DNA of 64,000 nucleotides from Prado023 sp963747335 (GTDB lineage Bacteria; Actinomycetota; Actinomycetes; S36-B12; CAIYMF01). Shown here one piece after another: positions 41,623-50,508 of the stretch. How positions within the stretch are numbered: position 1 is the stretch's first letter; each line of letters starts with the position of its first letter. The stretch lies in NCBI GenBank assembly GCA_963747335.1, contig CAVVEV010000003.1:248001-312000 (forward strand). Direction: 5' to 3'. The notes under the pieces were generated by a model that saw nothing but the letters and a program-made list of their open reading frames with translations, searched no databases and was not told the DNA's origin. The position numbers and the translations under genes are program-made.

Positions 41623-42749
41623 GATTCAGCCCGATCCGCCGCGGCTCGTGCAGCCGCGATCGCCCCCGGCAGGGCGGCCAGGAACCCGGCCACATCGGCC
41701 TCGGTGGCATCCGGGGGCAGGCTCACGCGGAGGTTCCCGTGGGTGATGGCACCCATCGCCGCCAGGACGTGGCTGGGCCGTCGCGTGTCCGACGTGCACG
41801 CCGAGCCCGAGCTGACCGCGAACCCGGCCCTGTCCAGCTCGGCGACGAGCGCCTCGCCCTCGGCATAGAGGACCGTGAAGCACACGATGTGGGGAGCGGA
41901 GTCCGCCCGCCCGAGGACGACGACGTCGTCGGCCGTATCCGGGACGCGCTCGCGCAGGATCGTGAGCAGGCGGGCGCGGTGCACCGATGTCTGGCCCAGA
42001 TCTGCAGTTGCGTGCTCGAGGGCAGTCGCCGCGGCCACCGCACCCGGTACGTCCGGGAACCCGGCCCAGCGCCCGGCCTCGTCGGTGGGAATCGGGCTGC
42101 GCCAGCGCACCCCAGTGCGCACCGCCAGGATCCCCACCCCGGCCGGACCACCCCATTTGTGGGCGCTGCCCGCCAGCACGTCCCAGTGCGCAGTCGCGGG
42201 CAGGGAGCCGAGGGCCGCGCACGCATCGACGACAAGGGGCACACCCGCAGCCTGTGCGGCCTCGTACACCGCCTCCAGGGGTTGGATCGCGCCCACCTCA
42301 TGGTTGACGTGCTGCACCGCCGCGAGGACCACCCCGGGGGCACGCACGGCCTTCCGGAAGGCCTTGACCTCAACCTCACCATGAGGGTTGACCGGTACGA
42401 GGACCGGCTCCTCACCGGCCATCACCCAGTCGGCCGCCCGCAGCACGGCGGAGTGCTCGACCGCGCTGGCGACCACGGTCGCGCCGACCTTGCGCCGGCC
42501 CCGGGCCAGGCCGAGGATCGCTGCGTGCAGCGCCTGCGTGCCGGAGGCGGTGAACACGACCTCCTGGGGCAGGGCACCGACGCGGTCGGCGACCGACGCC
42601 CGGGCGGCGTCGAGCAGCTGTCGGGCGACCCGGCCGTCGCGGTGCAGCCTTGTGGGATCGGCCCACCCGCGGTCGAGTGCCGCGTCCAGGGCTCGGCGTG
42701 CCTGGGGTGCCAGGGGGAGCCCCGAGGCAGCATCGAAGGACCGCGACAT
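41619..42749 (-). CDS. Cysteine desulfurase / class-V aminotransferase family protein
   Basis: 376 residues, PLP enzyme. Family signs: FDAASGLPL, FTASGTQALHAAIL, AVEHSAVLRAA, VQHVNHEVGAIQPL, VDACAALG (cofactor Asp), AGSAHKWGGPAGVGIL (Schiff-base Lys) and SSGSACTSDTRRPSHVLAAMG with the mobile catalytic cysteine. It is coupled to a TusA-like carrier, so it likely supplies sulfur to it. The ATG at 42749 is preferred over 42758 because a TACCGT element ends 8 nt upstream of it and would overlap the earlier start. Confidence 0.9.
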   Translation of the reverse strand: MSRSFDAASGLPLAPQARRALDAALDRGWADPTRLHRDGRVARQLLDAARASVADRVGALPQEVVFTASGTQALHAAILGLARGRRKVGATVVASAVEHSAVLRAADWVMAGEEPVLVPVNPHGEVEVKAFRKAVRAPGVVLAAVQHVNHEVGAIQPLEAVYEAAQAAGVPLVVDACAALGSLPATAHWDVLAGSAHKWGGPAGVGILAVRTGVRWRSPIPTDEAGRWAGFPDVPGAVAAATALEHATADLGQTSVHRARLLTILRERVPDTADDVVVLGRADSAPHIVCFTVLYAEGEALVAELDRAGFAVSSGSACTSDTRRPSHVLAAMGAITHGNLRVSLPPDATEADVAGFLAALPGAIAAARAAADRAES

Positions 42750-42756
42750 GCCGTAC

Positions 42757-42762
42757 ACGGTA
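42757..42762 (-). promoter_or_regulatory. Putative -10 element, leaderless desulfurase-tusA transcript
   Basis: TACCGT on the minus strand, 7 nt before the ATG at 42749. On the opposite strand TAGTCT (42799-42804) may serve ctaC, with a leader of about 70 nt. Confidence 0.5.
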
Positions 42763-42881
42763 TCTGGACCCCCGTGGCACGGCAGCCCGTTCCTGCGCTA
42801 GTCTCGCCCCGTTCAGCGTCCGAGGCGTGATGTGCCCGCACAGCGCCGGATTCGCCCAACAACCCGAGGGGATCACCAGAC

Positions 42882-43742
42882 GTGGTAGCAGATCGCACCG
42901 ACCGTTCCCGGTCGATGCGCCGGTGGGGGGCCGGGGCAGGAGCCGCGGCCATCGCCCTGCTGGCGTCGGGGTGCAGCGCACAGGAGGCGCTGTCCCTGAA
43001 TGCCCCGGAGGGCGCCACCGAGCAGGCACCGATCATCGAGAGCCTGTGGTTCGGGGCCTGGGTGGCGGTCGCCGTCGTGGGCGTGCTGACGGGTGGGCTG
43101 ATCCTGTACGCGGCCATCCGCTTCCGCCGCAAGGACGGAGATCCCGCGCCGAAGCAGATGCGGTACAACGTGCCGCTCGAGGTCATGTACACGATCGTCC
43201 CGCTGGTGATGATCATGGGGATGTTCTTCTTCACGGCACGTGACCAGATGGAGCTGACCAAGGTGTCGGCCAACCCCGACAACACCATCGGTGTCGTCGG
43301 GTTCCGCTGGAGCTGGGCCTTCAACTACGTCGAGGATGATGTCTACGACGTCGGCACCGCTGAGGTCGAGGACACCCCCACCCTCTACCTGCCGGTCAAC
43401 GAGTCGGTGGTCTTCGAGCTGCAGAGCCCGGACGTCATCCACTCGTTCTGGATCCCCGCGTTCCTCATGAAGATGGACGTGTTCCCCGACCGGCTGAACA
43501 AGTTCGAGGTGACCCCGAACAAGGTCGGCACCTATGCGGGCCGGTGCGCCGAGTTGTGCGGAGTCGACCACGCCCGGATGCTGTTCACCGTGAAGGTCGT
43601 CGAGCGTGCGGAGTACGACCGGCACATGGCCGAGCTCCGTGCCAAGGGCCAGACCGGGTCCATCGAGACCGATCGCATCTCCCGCGACGGAGAGCGCTAC
43701 TGGGAGACCGACCGCTACCCGGAACCGGAGGGAACGCTGTGA
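42882..43742 (+). CDS. ctaC: Cytochrome c oxidase subunit II
   Basis: 286 residues. Lipoprotein signal RRWGAGAGAAAIALLASGC with the lipidated Cys31, two membrane helices (about 55-78 and 98-120), then the exposed cupredoxin domain with the CuA site: HSFWIPAFLMKMD and GRCAELCGVDHARM. It receives electrons from the dihaem cytochrome QcrC. The C-terminus (RYWETDRYPEPEGTL) is a hydrophilic tail. GTG start at 42882. The last codons overlap the GTG of ctaD (GTGTGA region), so translation is coupled. Confidence 0.96.
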   Translation: MVADRTDRSRSMRRWGAGAGAAAIALLASGCSAQEALSLNAPEGATEQAPIIESLWFGAWVAVAVVGVLTGGLILYAAIRFRRKDGDPAPKQMRYNVPLEVMYTIVPLVMIMGMFFFTARDQMELTKVSANPDNTIGVVGFRWSWAFNYVEDDVYDVGTAEVEDTPTLYLPVNESVVFELQSPDVIHSFWIPAFLMKMDVFPDRLNKFEVTPNKVGTYAGRCAELCGVDHARMLFTVKVVERAEYDRHMAELRAKGQTGSIETDRISRDGERYWETDRYPEPEGTL

Positions 43743-45454
43743 CGCTTCTCAACGATCGTCCCGCGGAGGTGACCGCTGGCCCTCCGAGGCGCGAGCGGTC
43801 CCTGGGCCAGAAGATCGTGTCGGTCCTGACCACCACCGACCACAAGACCATCGGCCGGCTCTACATGGCCACCTCCTTCTCCTTCTTCCTCATCGCTGGC
43901 GCCATGGCGCTGGTCATCCGTGGCGAGCTGGCCCAGCCGGGTCTGCAGATCGTCACCCTCGAGCAGTACAACCAGCTCTTCACCATGCACGGCTCGATCA
44001 TGCTGCTGCTGTTCGCGACCGCGTTGTTCGTCGGGTTCGCCAACTTCCTGATGCCGCTGCAGATCGGCGCCCCGGACGTGGCCTTCCCCCGCCTGAACAT
44101 GCTCGGCTACTGGATGTACCTCTTCGGCGGGCTGATCGTGCTGTTCGGGTTCGCCACCCCCGGTGGTGCGGCCGCGTTCGGGTGGTTCCTCTACGTCCCC
44201 CTGTCGGGTGCGGAGTTCTCCCCGAACATCGGCTCGGACCTGTGGATCCTCGGCTTCGCCCTCGGCGGCGTCGGGACGATCCTCGGCTCGGTGAACTTCG
44301 TCACCACGATCCTGACGATGCGCGCACCGGGAATGACCATGTTCCGGATGTCGATCTTCACCTGGAACGTGCTGCTGACCTCGGTGCTGGTCCTCATGGT
44401 GTTCCCGGTGCTCGCCGCCACGCTGGTGGTGCTCGAGATCGACCGCAAGTTCGGGTCGGTGGTCTTCCTGCCGGAGAACGGCGGAGCGATCCTCTTCCAG
44501 CACCTGTTCTGGTTCTTCGGCCACCCCGAGGTCTACGTCCTGGCACTGCCCTTCTTCGGCGTGATCTCCGAGATCCTGCCGGCGTTCAGCCGCAAGCCGA
44601 TCTTCGGCTACAAGGGGCTGGTGTTCGCCACCATCGCGATCGCAGCACTCTCGATGGCGGTCTGGGCCCACCACATGTACGTCACCGGCGCGGTCAGCCT
44701 GCCCTTCTTCTCGCTGATGACCATGCTCATCGCCGTCCCGACGGGCGTGAAGTTCTTCAACTGGATCGGCACGATGTGGGGTGGGTCGCTGACGTTCGAG
44801 ACCCCCATGCTGTTCGCGGTCGGATTCCTCCTGACCTTCCTCTTCGGTGGACTGACCGGCATCATCCTGGCCTCGCCCCCGCTGGACTTCCACGTGTCCG
44901 ACTCGTACTTCGTGGTGGCGCACTTCCACTACACGGTGTTCGGCACCGTCGTGTTCGCGATGTTCGCCGGGTTCTACTTCTGGTGGCCCAAGTTCACCGG
45001 CAAGATGCTCAACGAGACCCTGGGCAAGTGGCACTTCTGGCTGACGTTCATCGGATTCAACGGGACCTTCCTCGTGCAGCACTGGTTGGGCGTGGAGGGC
45101 ATGCCCCGTCGCTACGGTGACTACCTGCCGGGTGACGGGTTCACGCTGGAGAACCAGGTCTCCTCGGCGTTCGCGCTGATCCTGGGCATCTCGACCCTGG
45201 TCTACCTGTACAACTTCTACTGGACCACGAGGTACGCACCTCTGGTCACCGTCGACGATCCCTGGGGGTACGGCGGCTCGCTCGAGTGGGCCACCTCGTG
45301 CCCGCCCCCGCGCCACAACTTCGTGTCGCTGCCGCGGATCCGCTCCGAGCGCCCGGCCTTCGACCTGCACCACCCGGAGCTGGCTGACTGGGACTCTGCG
45401 GGGTACCTGGCGACCCTCGAGGCGCAGACCACGGCCAAGGGGGAGATCTCGTGA
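43739..45454 (+). CDS. ctaD: Cytochrome c oxidase subunit I
   Basis: 571 residues, the catalytic haem-copper subunit with 12 helices. The low-spin haem a ligand is in FTMHGSIMLLL, the CuB/Tyr-His crosslink region is GHPEVYVLALPFFG, the CuB histidines lie in WAHHMYVTG, and the haem a3 and a ligands are in VAHFHYTVFGTV. The actinobacterial aa3 type is indicated by the C-terminal extension PPPRHNFVSLPRIRSERPAFD. GTG start overlaps the ctaC stop; the stop overlaps the GTG of ctaF. Confidence 0.97.
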   Translation: MTLLNDRPAEVTAGPPRRERSLGQKIVSVLTTTDHKTIGRLYMATSFSFFLIAGAMALVIRGELAQPGLQIVTLEQYNQLFTMHGSIMLLLFATALFVGFANFLMPLQIGAPDVAFPRLNMLGYWMYLFGGLIVLFGFATPGGAAAFGWFLYVPLSGAEFSPNIGSDLWILGFALGGVGTILGSVNFVTTILTMRAPGMTMFRMSIFTWNVLLTSVLVLMVFPVLAATLVVLEIDRKFGSVVFLPENGGAILFQHLFWFFGHPEVYVLALPFFGVISEILPAFSRKPIFGYKGLVFATIAIAALSMAVWAHHMYVTGAVSLPFFSLMTMLIAVPTGVKFFNWIGTMWGGSLTFETPMLFAVGFLLTFLFGGLTGIILASPPLDFHVSDSYFVVAHFHYTVFGTVVFAMFAGFYFWWPKFTGKMLNETLGKWHFWLTFIGFNGTFLVQHWLGVEGMPRRYGDYLPGDGFTLENQVSSAFALILGISTLVYLYNFYWTTRYAPLVTVDDPWGYGGSLEWATSCPPPRHNFVSLPRIRSERPAFDLHHPELADWDSAGYLATLEAQTTAKGEIS

Positions 45455-45849
45455 AGCTCGCAGGCAAGCTCTTCATCGGTGGGTCGGTCTTCTACTTCCT
45501 GGTCGCGAGCATCTACTGGATCATGGCGCACGACGAGGCCGGCACGGTGGCGCTGGTCCTGACCGGCTTCCTGTCGGCCATGATCGGCTTCTACCTGGTC
45601 GTCACCGCCAAGCGCCTGCCAGACCAGCCCGAGGACCTTGCCGACGCCGAGATCTGGGATGCGGACGCGGACTACGGGTTCTACAGCCCCCACTCCTGGG
45701 CTCCGCTGCTGGTGGGTGCCTCGGCGGCCATCACGTTCGCCGGGCTGGCGTTCGCCGCATGGATCGTGGCCGCCGGTGCCGTGTTGGTCATCATGTCCTC
45801 GGCCTACTGGGTGTTCGAGTACTACCAGGGTCCCAAGCGCCAGTTCTGA
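45451..45849 (+). CDS. ctaF: Cytochrome c oxidase subunit IV (actinobacterial)
   Basis: 132 residues with four hydrophobic segments (about 7-25, 32-51, 84-101, 103-122). KLAGKLFIGGSVFYFLVASIYWIM and AEIWDADADYGFYSPHSWAPLLVG are typical of the small CtaF subunit of the bcc-aa3 supercomplex (Rv2199c counterpart). The GTG overlaps the ctaD TGA by 3 bases, making ctaCDF one translational unit. It ends 22 bases from the convergent membrane protein gene. Confidence 0.93.
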   Translation: MKLAGKLFIGGSVFYFLVASIYWIMAHDEAGTVALVLTGFLSAMIGFYLVVTAKRLPDQPEDLADAEIWDADADYGFYSPHSWAPLLVGASAAITFAGLAFAAWIVAAGAVLVIMSSAYWVFEYYQGPKRQF

Positions 45850-45871
45850 CCGTCCGTCGCCAGGTCGGTCC

Positions 45872-46375
45872 TCACGAGCCTCCGGGGGCCAGTCCGCCCC
45901 ACGCATGGCGCCATGTGCGCGTGCGCCAGCAGCGCTTCCGATGTCCGGCGCCGCGGACCACGATCGCGGCGAACGCCAGCCAGAGCACCGCGACCTGAGC
46001 GCCCAGCGTCCACCAGATCCCCGAGACCAATCCCGAAGCAGCCAGGAAGGCCAACCCGCCCACGCACCAGAGGATGAGCCCGAAGCCGATGCGTGCCCGC
46101 TTCCGGCTGGGCACCGTGCCCAGGCGGCCGGCATCGAGCTCGCGACCGCGTTCGTGGCCCGCTGAGCACCCGGTGCCCGCGAGCACGTACGCGGCCTCTG
46201 CTGCGGCTGGACGGGGGGCCTTGGGCGCGGCCGGGGTCGCTGCGGGGGGCAGTGCGGGGGGCAGTGCGGGGGGCAGTGCCACCGGTTCGCCTGCAGCCGC
46301 ATCAGTGGTGGGCGGTGGCGCCGGACGCTCCTGCGGCGTCCGGGGCATCGCGCGGTGCCGGGAGGACTTGGCCAT
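45872..46375 (-). CDS. Proline-rich two-helix membrane protein
   Basis: 167 residues. The N-terminal half is disordered: Pro/Ala-rich with a PALP-PALP-PAAT run encoded by a 12-bp tandem repeat. Residues 91-110 and 117-138 form two membrane helices (IGFGLILWCVGGLAFLAA, WWTLGAQVAVLWLAFAAIVV), and the C-terminus is basic with many Trp/Arg. No family recognised. It lies 9 bases after the trpD stop in the same direction, so it may be the last gene of a receiver-trpD-membrane protein transcript. Confidence 0.62.
   Translation of the reverse strand: MAKSSRHRAMPRTPQERPAPPPTTDAAAGEPVALPPALPPALPPAATPAAPKAPRPAAAEAAYVLAGTGCSAGHERGRELDAGRLGTVPSRKRARIGFGLILWCVGGLAFLAASGLVSGIWWTLGAQVAVLWLAFAAIVVRGAGHRKRCWRTRTWRHAWGGLAPGGS
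46241..46276. repeat. Three tandem copies of a 12-bp unit
   Basis: TGCGGGGGGCAG is repeated exactly at 46241, 46253 and 46265, followed by a partial copy. It encodes repeated Leu-Pro-Pro-Ala in the minus-strand gene, so copy-number change would keep the reading frame. Confidence 0.9.
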
Positions 46376-46384
46376 CGACGCCTC

Positions 46385-47479
46385 CTACGGTTGCAGGTCC
46401 TGGCTGGTGCTGATCCAACGGTCGAGCAGTGCGCGGGCAGCCCCCGAGGTCAGTGCCTCACGCGCCGCCGGAAGTGCGGCGGCCATGCGGGCCGCGAGGT
46501 CGGTCGAGGGATCCGGGATGGCAACAGGCAGGGAGCCACCGGCCGCGGCATAGGCGACCAGTGCCGCGGCGGCGTTCAGGCAGACGGCGTCGCGGATCCC
46601 GGCGACCGAGGGGTCATCGGGGGTGTCCAGCAGCGTGCGGAACACTGTGGCGTTGCGCCTTGCCGACCCCCCACGAAGGGCATCGGGGGCGTGGGTGCGG
46701 ATTCCGAGGGCGGACGGGTCCAGCGTGACCCTGCGCGGCTCGTCCCCGGTCAGGTCCCAGACGGTGGACGTGGCGTGGACGGTGAGCTCGTCGAGGCCGT
46801 CGTCGCCGTGCACCACCAGGGCCTTCGTGCCCCGAGCCGTCAGCACGCCGGCCATCAGCTCGCCGATGGTCTCGGTCGGCACGCCGAGCACCTGGGCCGC
46901 GGGATGAGCGGGGTTGGCCAGAGGCCCCATGACGTTGAAGACCGTACGGATGCCCAGCTCGCGGCGGATCGGGCCGATGTGGCGCATCGCCGGGTGGAAG
47001 ACCGGGGCGAAGCAGAAGGTGATGCCCAGCAGGCTGCCCGCCTCGGCCGCCGCCGCCGCGGGCAGGTCGATGACCACACCGAGCGCCTCGAGCATGTCGG
47101 CGGACCCGCTCTGCGAGGACGCTGCCCGGTTTCCGTGCTTGGCCACTCGCGCCCCGGCGGCGGCCGCGACGACGGCAGCCATCGTCGAGATGTTGACCGT
47201 GTGCGAGCGGTCGCCACCGGTGCCGCACGTGTCGACGACCGGACCCTCGATGTCCAGCGGCACGCTCGCGTTCATCATGCCGGTGACCAGGCCAGCCACC
47301 TCGCGGGCGCTCTCACCCTTGGCACGCAGGGCGACGAGGAACGCGGCGGTGTTGGCCGGGGGGGCCGAACCCGTGAGCATCTCGGCCATCACCCACGTGG
47401 TCGTGGGGGCACTGAGGTCCTCGCCGGCCAGCAACGCCTCCAGGACGTCGACCCAGTCGGTCAGGGGCGCCTCGCTCAC
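46385..47479 (-). CDS. trpD: Anthranilate phosphoribosyltransferase
   Basis: 364 residues; second step of tryptophan synthesis (anthranilate + PRPP). Visible: VDTCGTGGDRSHTVNISTMAAVVAAAAGARVAKHGNRAASSQSGSADMLEALG (PRPP site GTGGD and NxST, KHGNR anthranilate contacts), GPLANPAHPAAQVLGV and VHGDDGLDELT. The length is normal. The ATG overlaps the stop of the receiver-like gene (ATGA). It lies between ctaF and ctaE, as in mycobacteria, away from other trp genes. Confidence 0.95.
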   Translation of the reverse strand: MSEAPLTDWVDVLEALLAGEDLSAPTTTWVMAEMLTGSAPPANTAAFLVALRAKGESAREVAGLVTGMMNASVPLDIEGPVVDTCGTGGDRSHTVNISTMAAVVAAAAGARVAKHGNRAASSQSGSADMLEALGVVIDLPAAAAAEAGSLLGITFCFAPVFHPAMRHIGPIRRELGIRTVFNVMGPLANPAHPAAQVLGVPTETIGELMAGVLTARGTKALVVHGDDGLDELTVHATSTVWDLTGDEPRRVTLDPSALGIRTHAPDALRGGSARRNATVFRTLLDTPDDPSVAGIRDAVCLNAAAALVAYAAAGGSLPVAIPDPSTDLAARMAAALPAAREALTSGAARALLDRWISTSQDLQP

Positions 47480-47898
47480 GGGCGTGTGGTGGCGGGGACT
47501 CGTGCGCGCAGCAGCCCGGACACGGCCTCGGCAAGCTGGCCGGGCTCGATGGGGTGTCCCACGACTGCGTCAGCGCGCGACCAGGTGGCCAGCCACGCGT
47601 CCTGCGGGCGCCCGGTGAGCACGAGGATCGGCGGGCAGCGGTGGATCTCGTCCTTGAGCTGGCGGGTCAGCCCGAGGCCACCGGTCGGGGTCGCCTCACC
47701 GTCGAGGATCATCAGATCCACGCCGCCGGCATCGGCCGTGCGCACCACGACGGGGCCGGTGGCGACCTCGACGAACTCGAGCTCGGGCAGGTCCGGGTCC
47801 GGGCGGGTGCCCAGGGCGGTGATCACGGCCCGGCGCACGGTGAGGTCGTCGCTGTAGACCATGACCCGTAGCGATCGGGGGGCCTGGGGGCTGGGCAT
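47476..47898 (-). CDS. Stand-alone receiver-like protein
   Basis: 140 residues, a single response-regulator receiver fold with no output domain. The acidic pair is YSDD, the phospho-acceptor Asp is in DLMILDGEATPTGG, and the Thr is in ILVLTGRPQD. The conserved Lys before Pro in the last loop is His (VVGHPIEP), and the stretch after the Asp lacks the usual MP turn, so phosphotransfer may be altered. It is translationally coupled to trpD (4-base overlap), and a similar gene accompanies trpD and ctaE in streptomycetes as I recall. No kinase is nearby. Confidence 0.8.
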   Translation of the reverse strand: MPSPQAPRSLRVMVYSDDLTVRRAVITALGTRPDPDLPELEFVEVATGPVVVRTADAGGVDLMILDGEATPTGGLGLTRQLKDEIHRCPPILVLTGRPQDAWLATWSRADAVVGHPIEPGQLAEAVSGLLRARVPATTRP

Positions 47899-48022
47899 GG
47901 GGACTCCTGGGGGTTGCGTCTGGTGGGGATGCTACTTGGTCGGCGGAGATGGGCAGAGGAGCAGGGCAGGACACGTTGCGTCCCAGTCTGGGGTCCGGGT
48001 GGGAACTCCCGGTGACATCTGA

Positions 48023-48028
48023 CAGACT
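48023..48028 (+). promoter_or_regulatory. Putative -10 element, leaderless ctaE-qcrCAB transcript
   Basis: CAGACT lies 6 nt before the GTG at 48035. No Shine-Dalgarno precedes the GTG. Confidence 0.45.
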
Positions 48029-48034
48029 GCGCGC

Positions 48035-48643
48035 GTGGCTTCGACAACCGTTGTGACCTCTGCGCATCCAGGCGCCCACCCGACCCACCCCAACAAGGTG
48101 GCCGTGGGCACCATCATCTGGCTGTCCAGCGAGTTGATGTTCTTCGCCGGGCTCTTCGCCATGTACTTCACCCTCCGCTCGACCAACCCCGAGGTGTGGG
48201 CTGAGCAGACCCAGTACCTCAATGTCGGGTTCGCGACCATCAACACGCTGATCCTGGTGTCGTCGAGCGTCACCTGCCAGATGGGCGTCCTGGCGGCTGA
48301 GCGGGGCGACATCCACCGCATGCAGCGCTGGTACATCCTCACCTTCGTGCTGGGCGCGATCTTCATCGGCGGCCAGGTCTTCGAGTACGCCCACCTGATC
48401 GGAGTCGAGGGGCTGACGCTGTCGTCCTCGGCCTACGGCTCGGCGTTCTACCTGACGACGGGTTTCCACGGCCTGCACGTGGTGGCCGGGCTCGTGGCGT
48501 TCCTCTTCGTGCTCGCGCGGTCCTACGCCTCCCGTCGATACGGCCACGAGCAGGCGACGGCGGCCATCGTGACCAGCTACTACTGGCACTTCGTCGACGT
48601 GGTCTGGATCGCCCTTTTCTTCACGATCTATGTGCTCAAGTAG
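48035..48643 (+). CDS. ctaE: Cytochrome c oxidase subunit III
   Basis: 202 residues with five membrane helices (short actinobacterial form). KVAVGTIIWLSSELMFFAGLFAMYF, FATINTLILVSSS, FYLTTGFHGLHVVAGLVAFL and YYWHFVDVVWIALFFTIYVL carry the conserved Glu and His of the family. Subunit III stabilises proton uptake by subunit I. It leads the qcrCAB genes with a 54-base gap, so oxidase and bc1 subunits are coexpressed. GTG start at 48035. Confidence 0.95.
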   Translation: MASTTVVTSAHPGAHPTHPNKVAVGTIIWLSSELMFFAGLFAMYFTLRSTNPEVWAEQTQYLNVGFATINTLILVSSSVTCQMGVLAAERGDIHRMQRWYILTFVLGAIFIGGQVFEYAHLIGVEGLTLSSSAYGSAFYLTTGFHGLHVVAGLVAFLFVLARSYASRRYGHEQATAAIVTSYYWHFVDVVWIALFFTIYVLK

Positions 48644-48697
48644 CACCCGTCCCCGTCGTCCCCGCCCCCGCATCCCGAACCCTGCAGAGGTAGGCCA

Positions 48698-49489
48698 GTG
48701 AACAGTCAAGTAGCCCGACGCAGGCACCCGGCGGTGCTCCTGCTGCTGCTGCTCGGTGCGCTCGCGATCATCGGCACGATCTACGCGCTCGTGAACACGA
48801 GCACCGCAGCCCGTGCCGCCGGCTCCCCGACCAGCGAGACCGCTGTCGAGGAGGGCAAGGCCCTGTACCTCGAGGGATGTTCCTCCTGTCACGGGCTCAA
48901 CGCCGAGGGCACGAGCGTCGCCCCGAACCTCATCGGTGCGGGCGCAGCCTCGGTGCACTTCCAGGTGTCGACCGGCCGCATGCCGCTGGCTGCTCCGACT
49001 GTCCAGGTCGAGCGCAAGGAGCCCAGCTACACCGAGCCGCAGATCGCCGCGCTGGCGGCCTACATCGCCTCCCTGGGGCCGGGGCCCGCGATCCCGACCG
49101 CAGAGCAGCTCGACACCACGAACGCCGACCTTGCGGTCGGCGGTGAGCTCTTCCGGACCAACTGCGCGCAGTGCCACAACTTCGCCGGCAGCGGTGCGGC
49201 ACTCACGCAGGGCAAGTACGCCCCGAGCCTCATGGACTCCACCCAGCAGCAGGTGTACGAGGCGATGCTCACCGGACCGCAGAACATGCCCGTGTTCGGC
49301 GACGGAACCCTGGGCGTCGCGGAGAAGCAGGACATCCTCAAGTACGTCGCGCACCTGCAGAACCAGACCCAGCCGGGTGGGGGCGCCCTGGGGTCCTTCG
49401 GTCCCGTCACGGAAGGCGCACTCCTGTTCACCCTCGCGCTCGGCCTCATGGCCGGGTTCGCCATCTGGATCGGAGCGAAGGTCCGATGA
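48698..49489 (+). CDS. qcrC: Dihaem cytochrome c subunit of the bc1 complex
   Basis: 263 residues. An N-terminal membrane helix (about 11-32) anchors two c-type haem domains with CSSCH (61-65) and CAQCH (156-160); a second helix near the C-terminus (about 238-258) ends in GAKVR. The two haems pass electrons straight to CtaC, replacing soluble cytochrome c. GAGG lies 9 nt before the GTG. The stop overlaps the qcrA ATG. Confidence 0.96.
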   Translation: MNSQVARRRHPAVLLLLLLGALAIIGTIYALVNTSTAARAAGSPTSETAVEEGKALYLEGCSSCHGLNAEGTSVAPNLIGAGAASVHFQVSTGRMPLAAPTVQVERKEPSYTEPQIAALAAYIASLGPGPAIPTAEQLDTTNADLAVGGELFRTNCAQCHNFAGSGAALTQGKYAPSLMDSTQQQVYEAMLTGPQNMPVFGDGTLGVAEKQDILKYVAHLQNQTQPGGGALGSFGPVTEGALLFTLALGLMAGFAIWIGAKVR

Positions 49490-50508
49490 GTGACTCCACC
49501 GAGACCCAGCCGGACTTCGTCACGGCCACTGAGGCAGCCCATCACCCACGGCGCACCGACGTCGACCCCAGGGCGGCGAAGCGGGCCGAGCGGCAGGTGG
49601 CGACGATGTTCGTCCTGGCCGCCCTGCTGATCCTCGCCTCCGTCGTGGCCTATGTGGTCATCCCCGTCGACGCCGGTGTCAACATCCCGTTGCTCGGCCC
49701 CGTCGGGGCACTGAACGTCGCCCTGGGCCTGAGCCTGGGCCTGGGGATCCTGCTGATCGGCCTCGGAGCGATCCACTGGGCCCGTAAGCTCATGCCGGGC
49801 AACGAGGTCGTGGCCATGCGTCACGAGATGCGCTCCGCGCCCGACGAGCGCCGGGCGGCCGTCGAGGCGTTCGACCGCGGGCTGGCCGACTCCGGGTTCG
49901 CCCAGCGCCCGATCATCCGGCGGACGCTCATCGGCGCGATGCTGGTGCTCCCGCTCCCGCTGGTGATCCTCCTGCGCGACCTGTACACGGCGCCCGAGGG
50001 GGCCCCGAGCCCGGCCGAGCAGCTCGAGCAGACCATCTGGGACACCGACGTCCGCATCGTCACCGACGTCTCGCTGAATCCGATCAAGCCGCAGGACGTC
50101 CCTGTCGGCGGCCTGGTCGCTGCCATCCCTGCCAACCTCCACGATGTCGAGGAGGAGGAGGGCAACCTCAATGCCCGGGCCAAGGCCGCGATCATCCTCG
50201 TGCGGATGCGACCGGACGAGATCGTCTCCCAGCAGGGCGAGGCCTGGGACTACCAGGGGATCCTGGCCTACTCGAAGATCTGCACCCACGTGGGCTGTCC
50301 GATTGCGCTGTACGAGCAGCGGACGCACCATTTGTTGTGTCCGTGCCATCAGTCGACGTTCGACCTGGCGGATTCGGGCAACGTGGTGTTCGGTCCTGCG
50401 GCCCGCCAGATGCCGCAGTTGCCGATCACCGTCGATGACGAGGGTTACCTGGTGGCCGTCAGTGACTTCCAGCAGCCCGTCGGACCGAGTTTCTGGGAGC
50501 GCTCATGA
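49486..50508 (+). CDS. qcrA: Rieske iron-sulfur subunit of the bc1 complex
   Basis: 340 residues. Three membrane helices (about 38-60, 72-94 and 145-163), the actinobacterial arrangement, precede the Rieske domain. The [2Fe-2S] ligands are in CTHVGCPI and CPCHQSTFD; the closing strand region reads GPAARQMPQLPI. It oxidises menaquinol and passes an electron to the QcrC haems. Starts at ATG 49486 overlapping the qcrC stop, and its TGA overlaps the qcrB ATG. Confidence 0.96.
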   Translation: MSDSTETQPDFVTATEAAHHPRRTDVDPRAAKRAERQVATMFVLAALLILASVVAYVVIPVDAGVNIPLLGPVGALNVALGLSLGLGILLIGLGAIHWARKLMPGNEVVAMRHEMRSAPDERRAAVEAFDRGLADSGFAQRPIIRRTLIGAMLVLPLPLVILLRDLYTAPEGAPSPAEQLEQTIWDTDVRIVTDVSLNPIKPQDVPVGGLVAAIPANLHDVEEEEGNLNARAKAAIILVRMRPDEIVSQQGEAWDYQGILAYSKICTHVGCPIALYEQRTHHLLCPCHQSTFDLADSGNVVFGPAARQMPQLPITVDDEGYLVAVSDFQQPVGPSFWERS

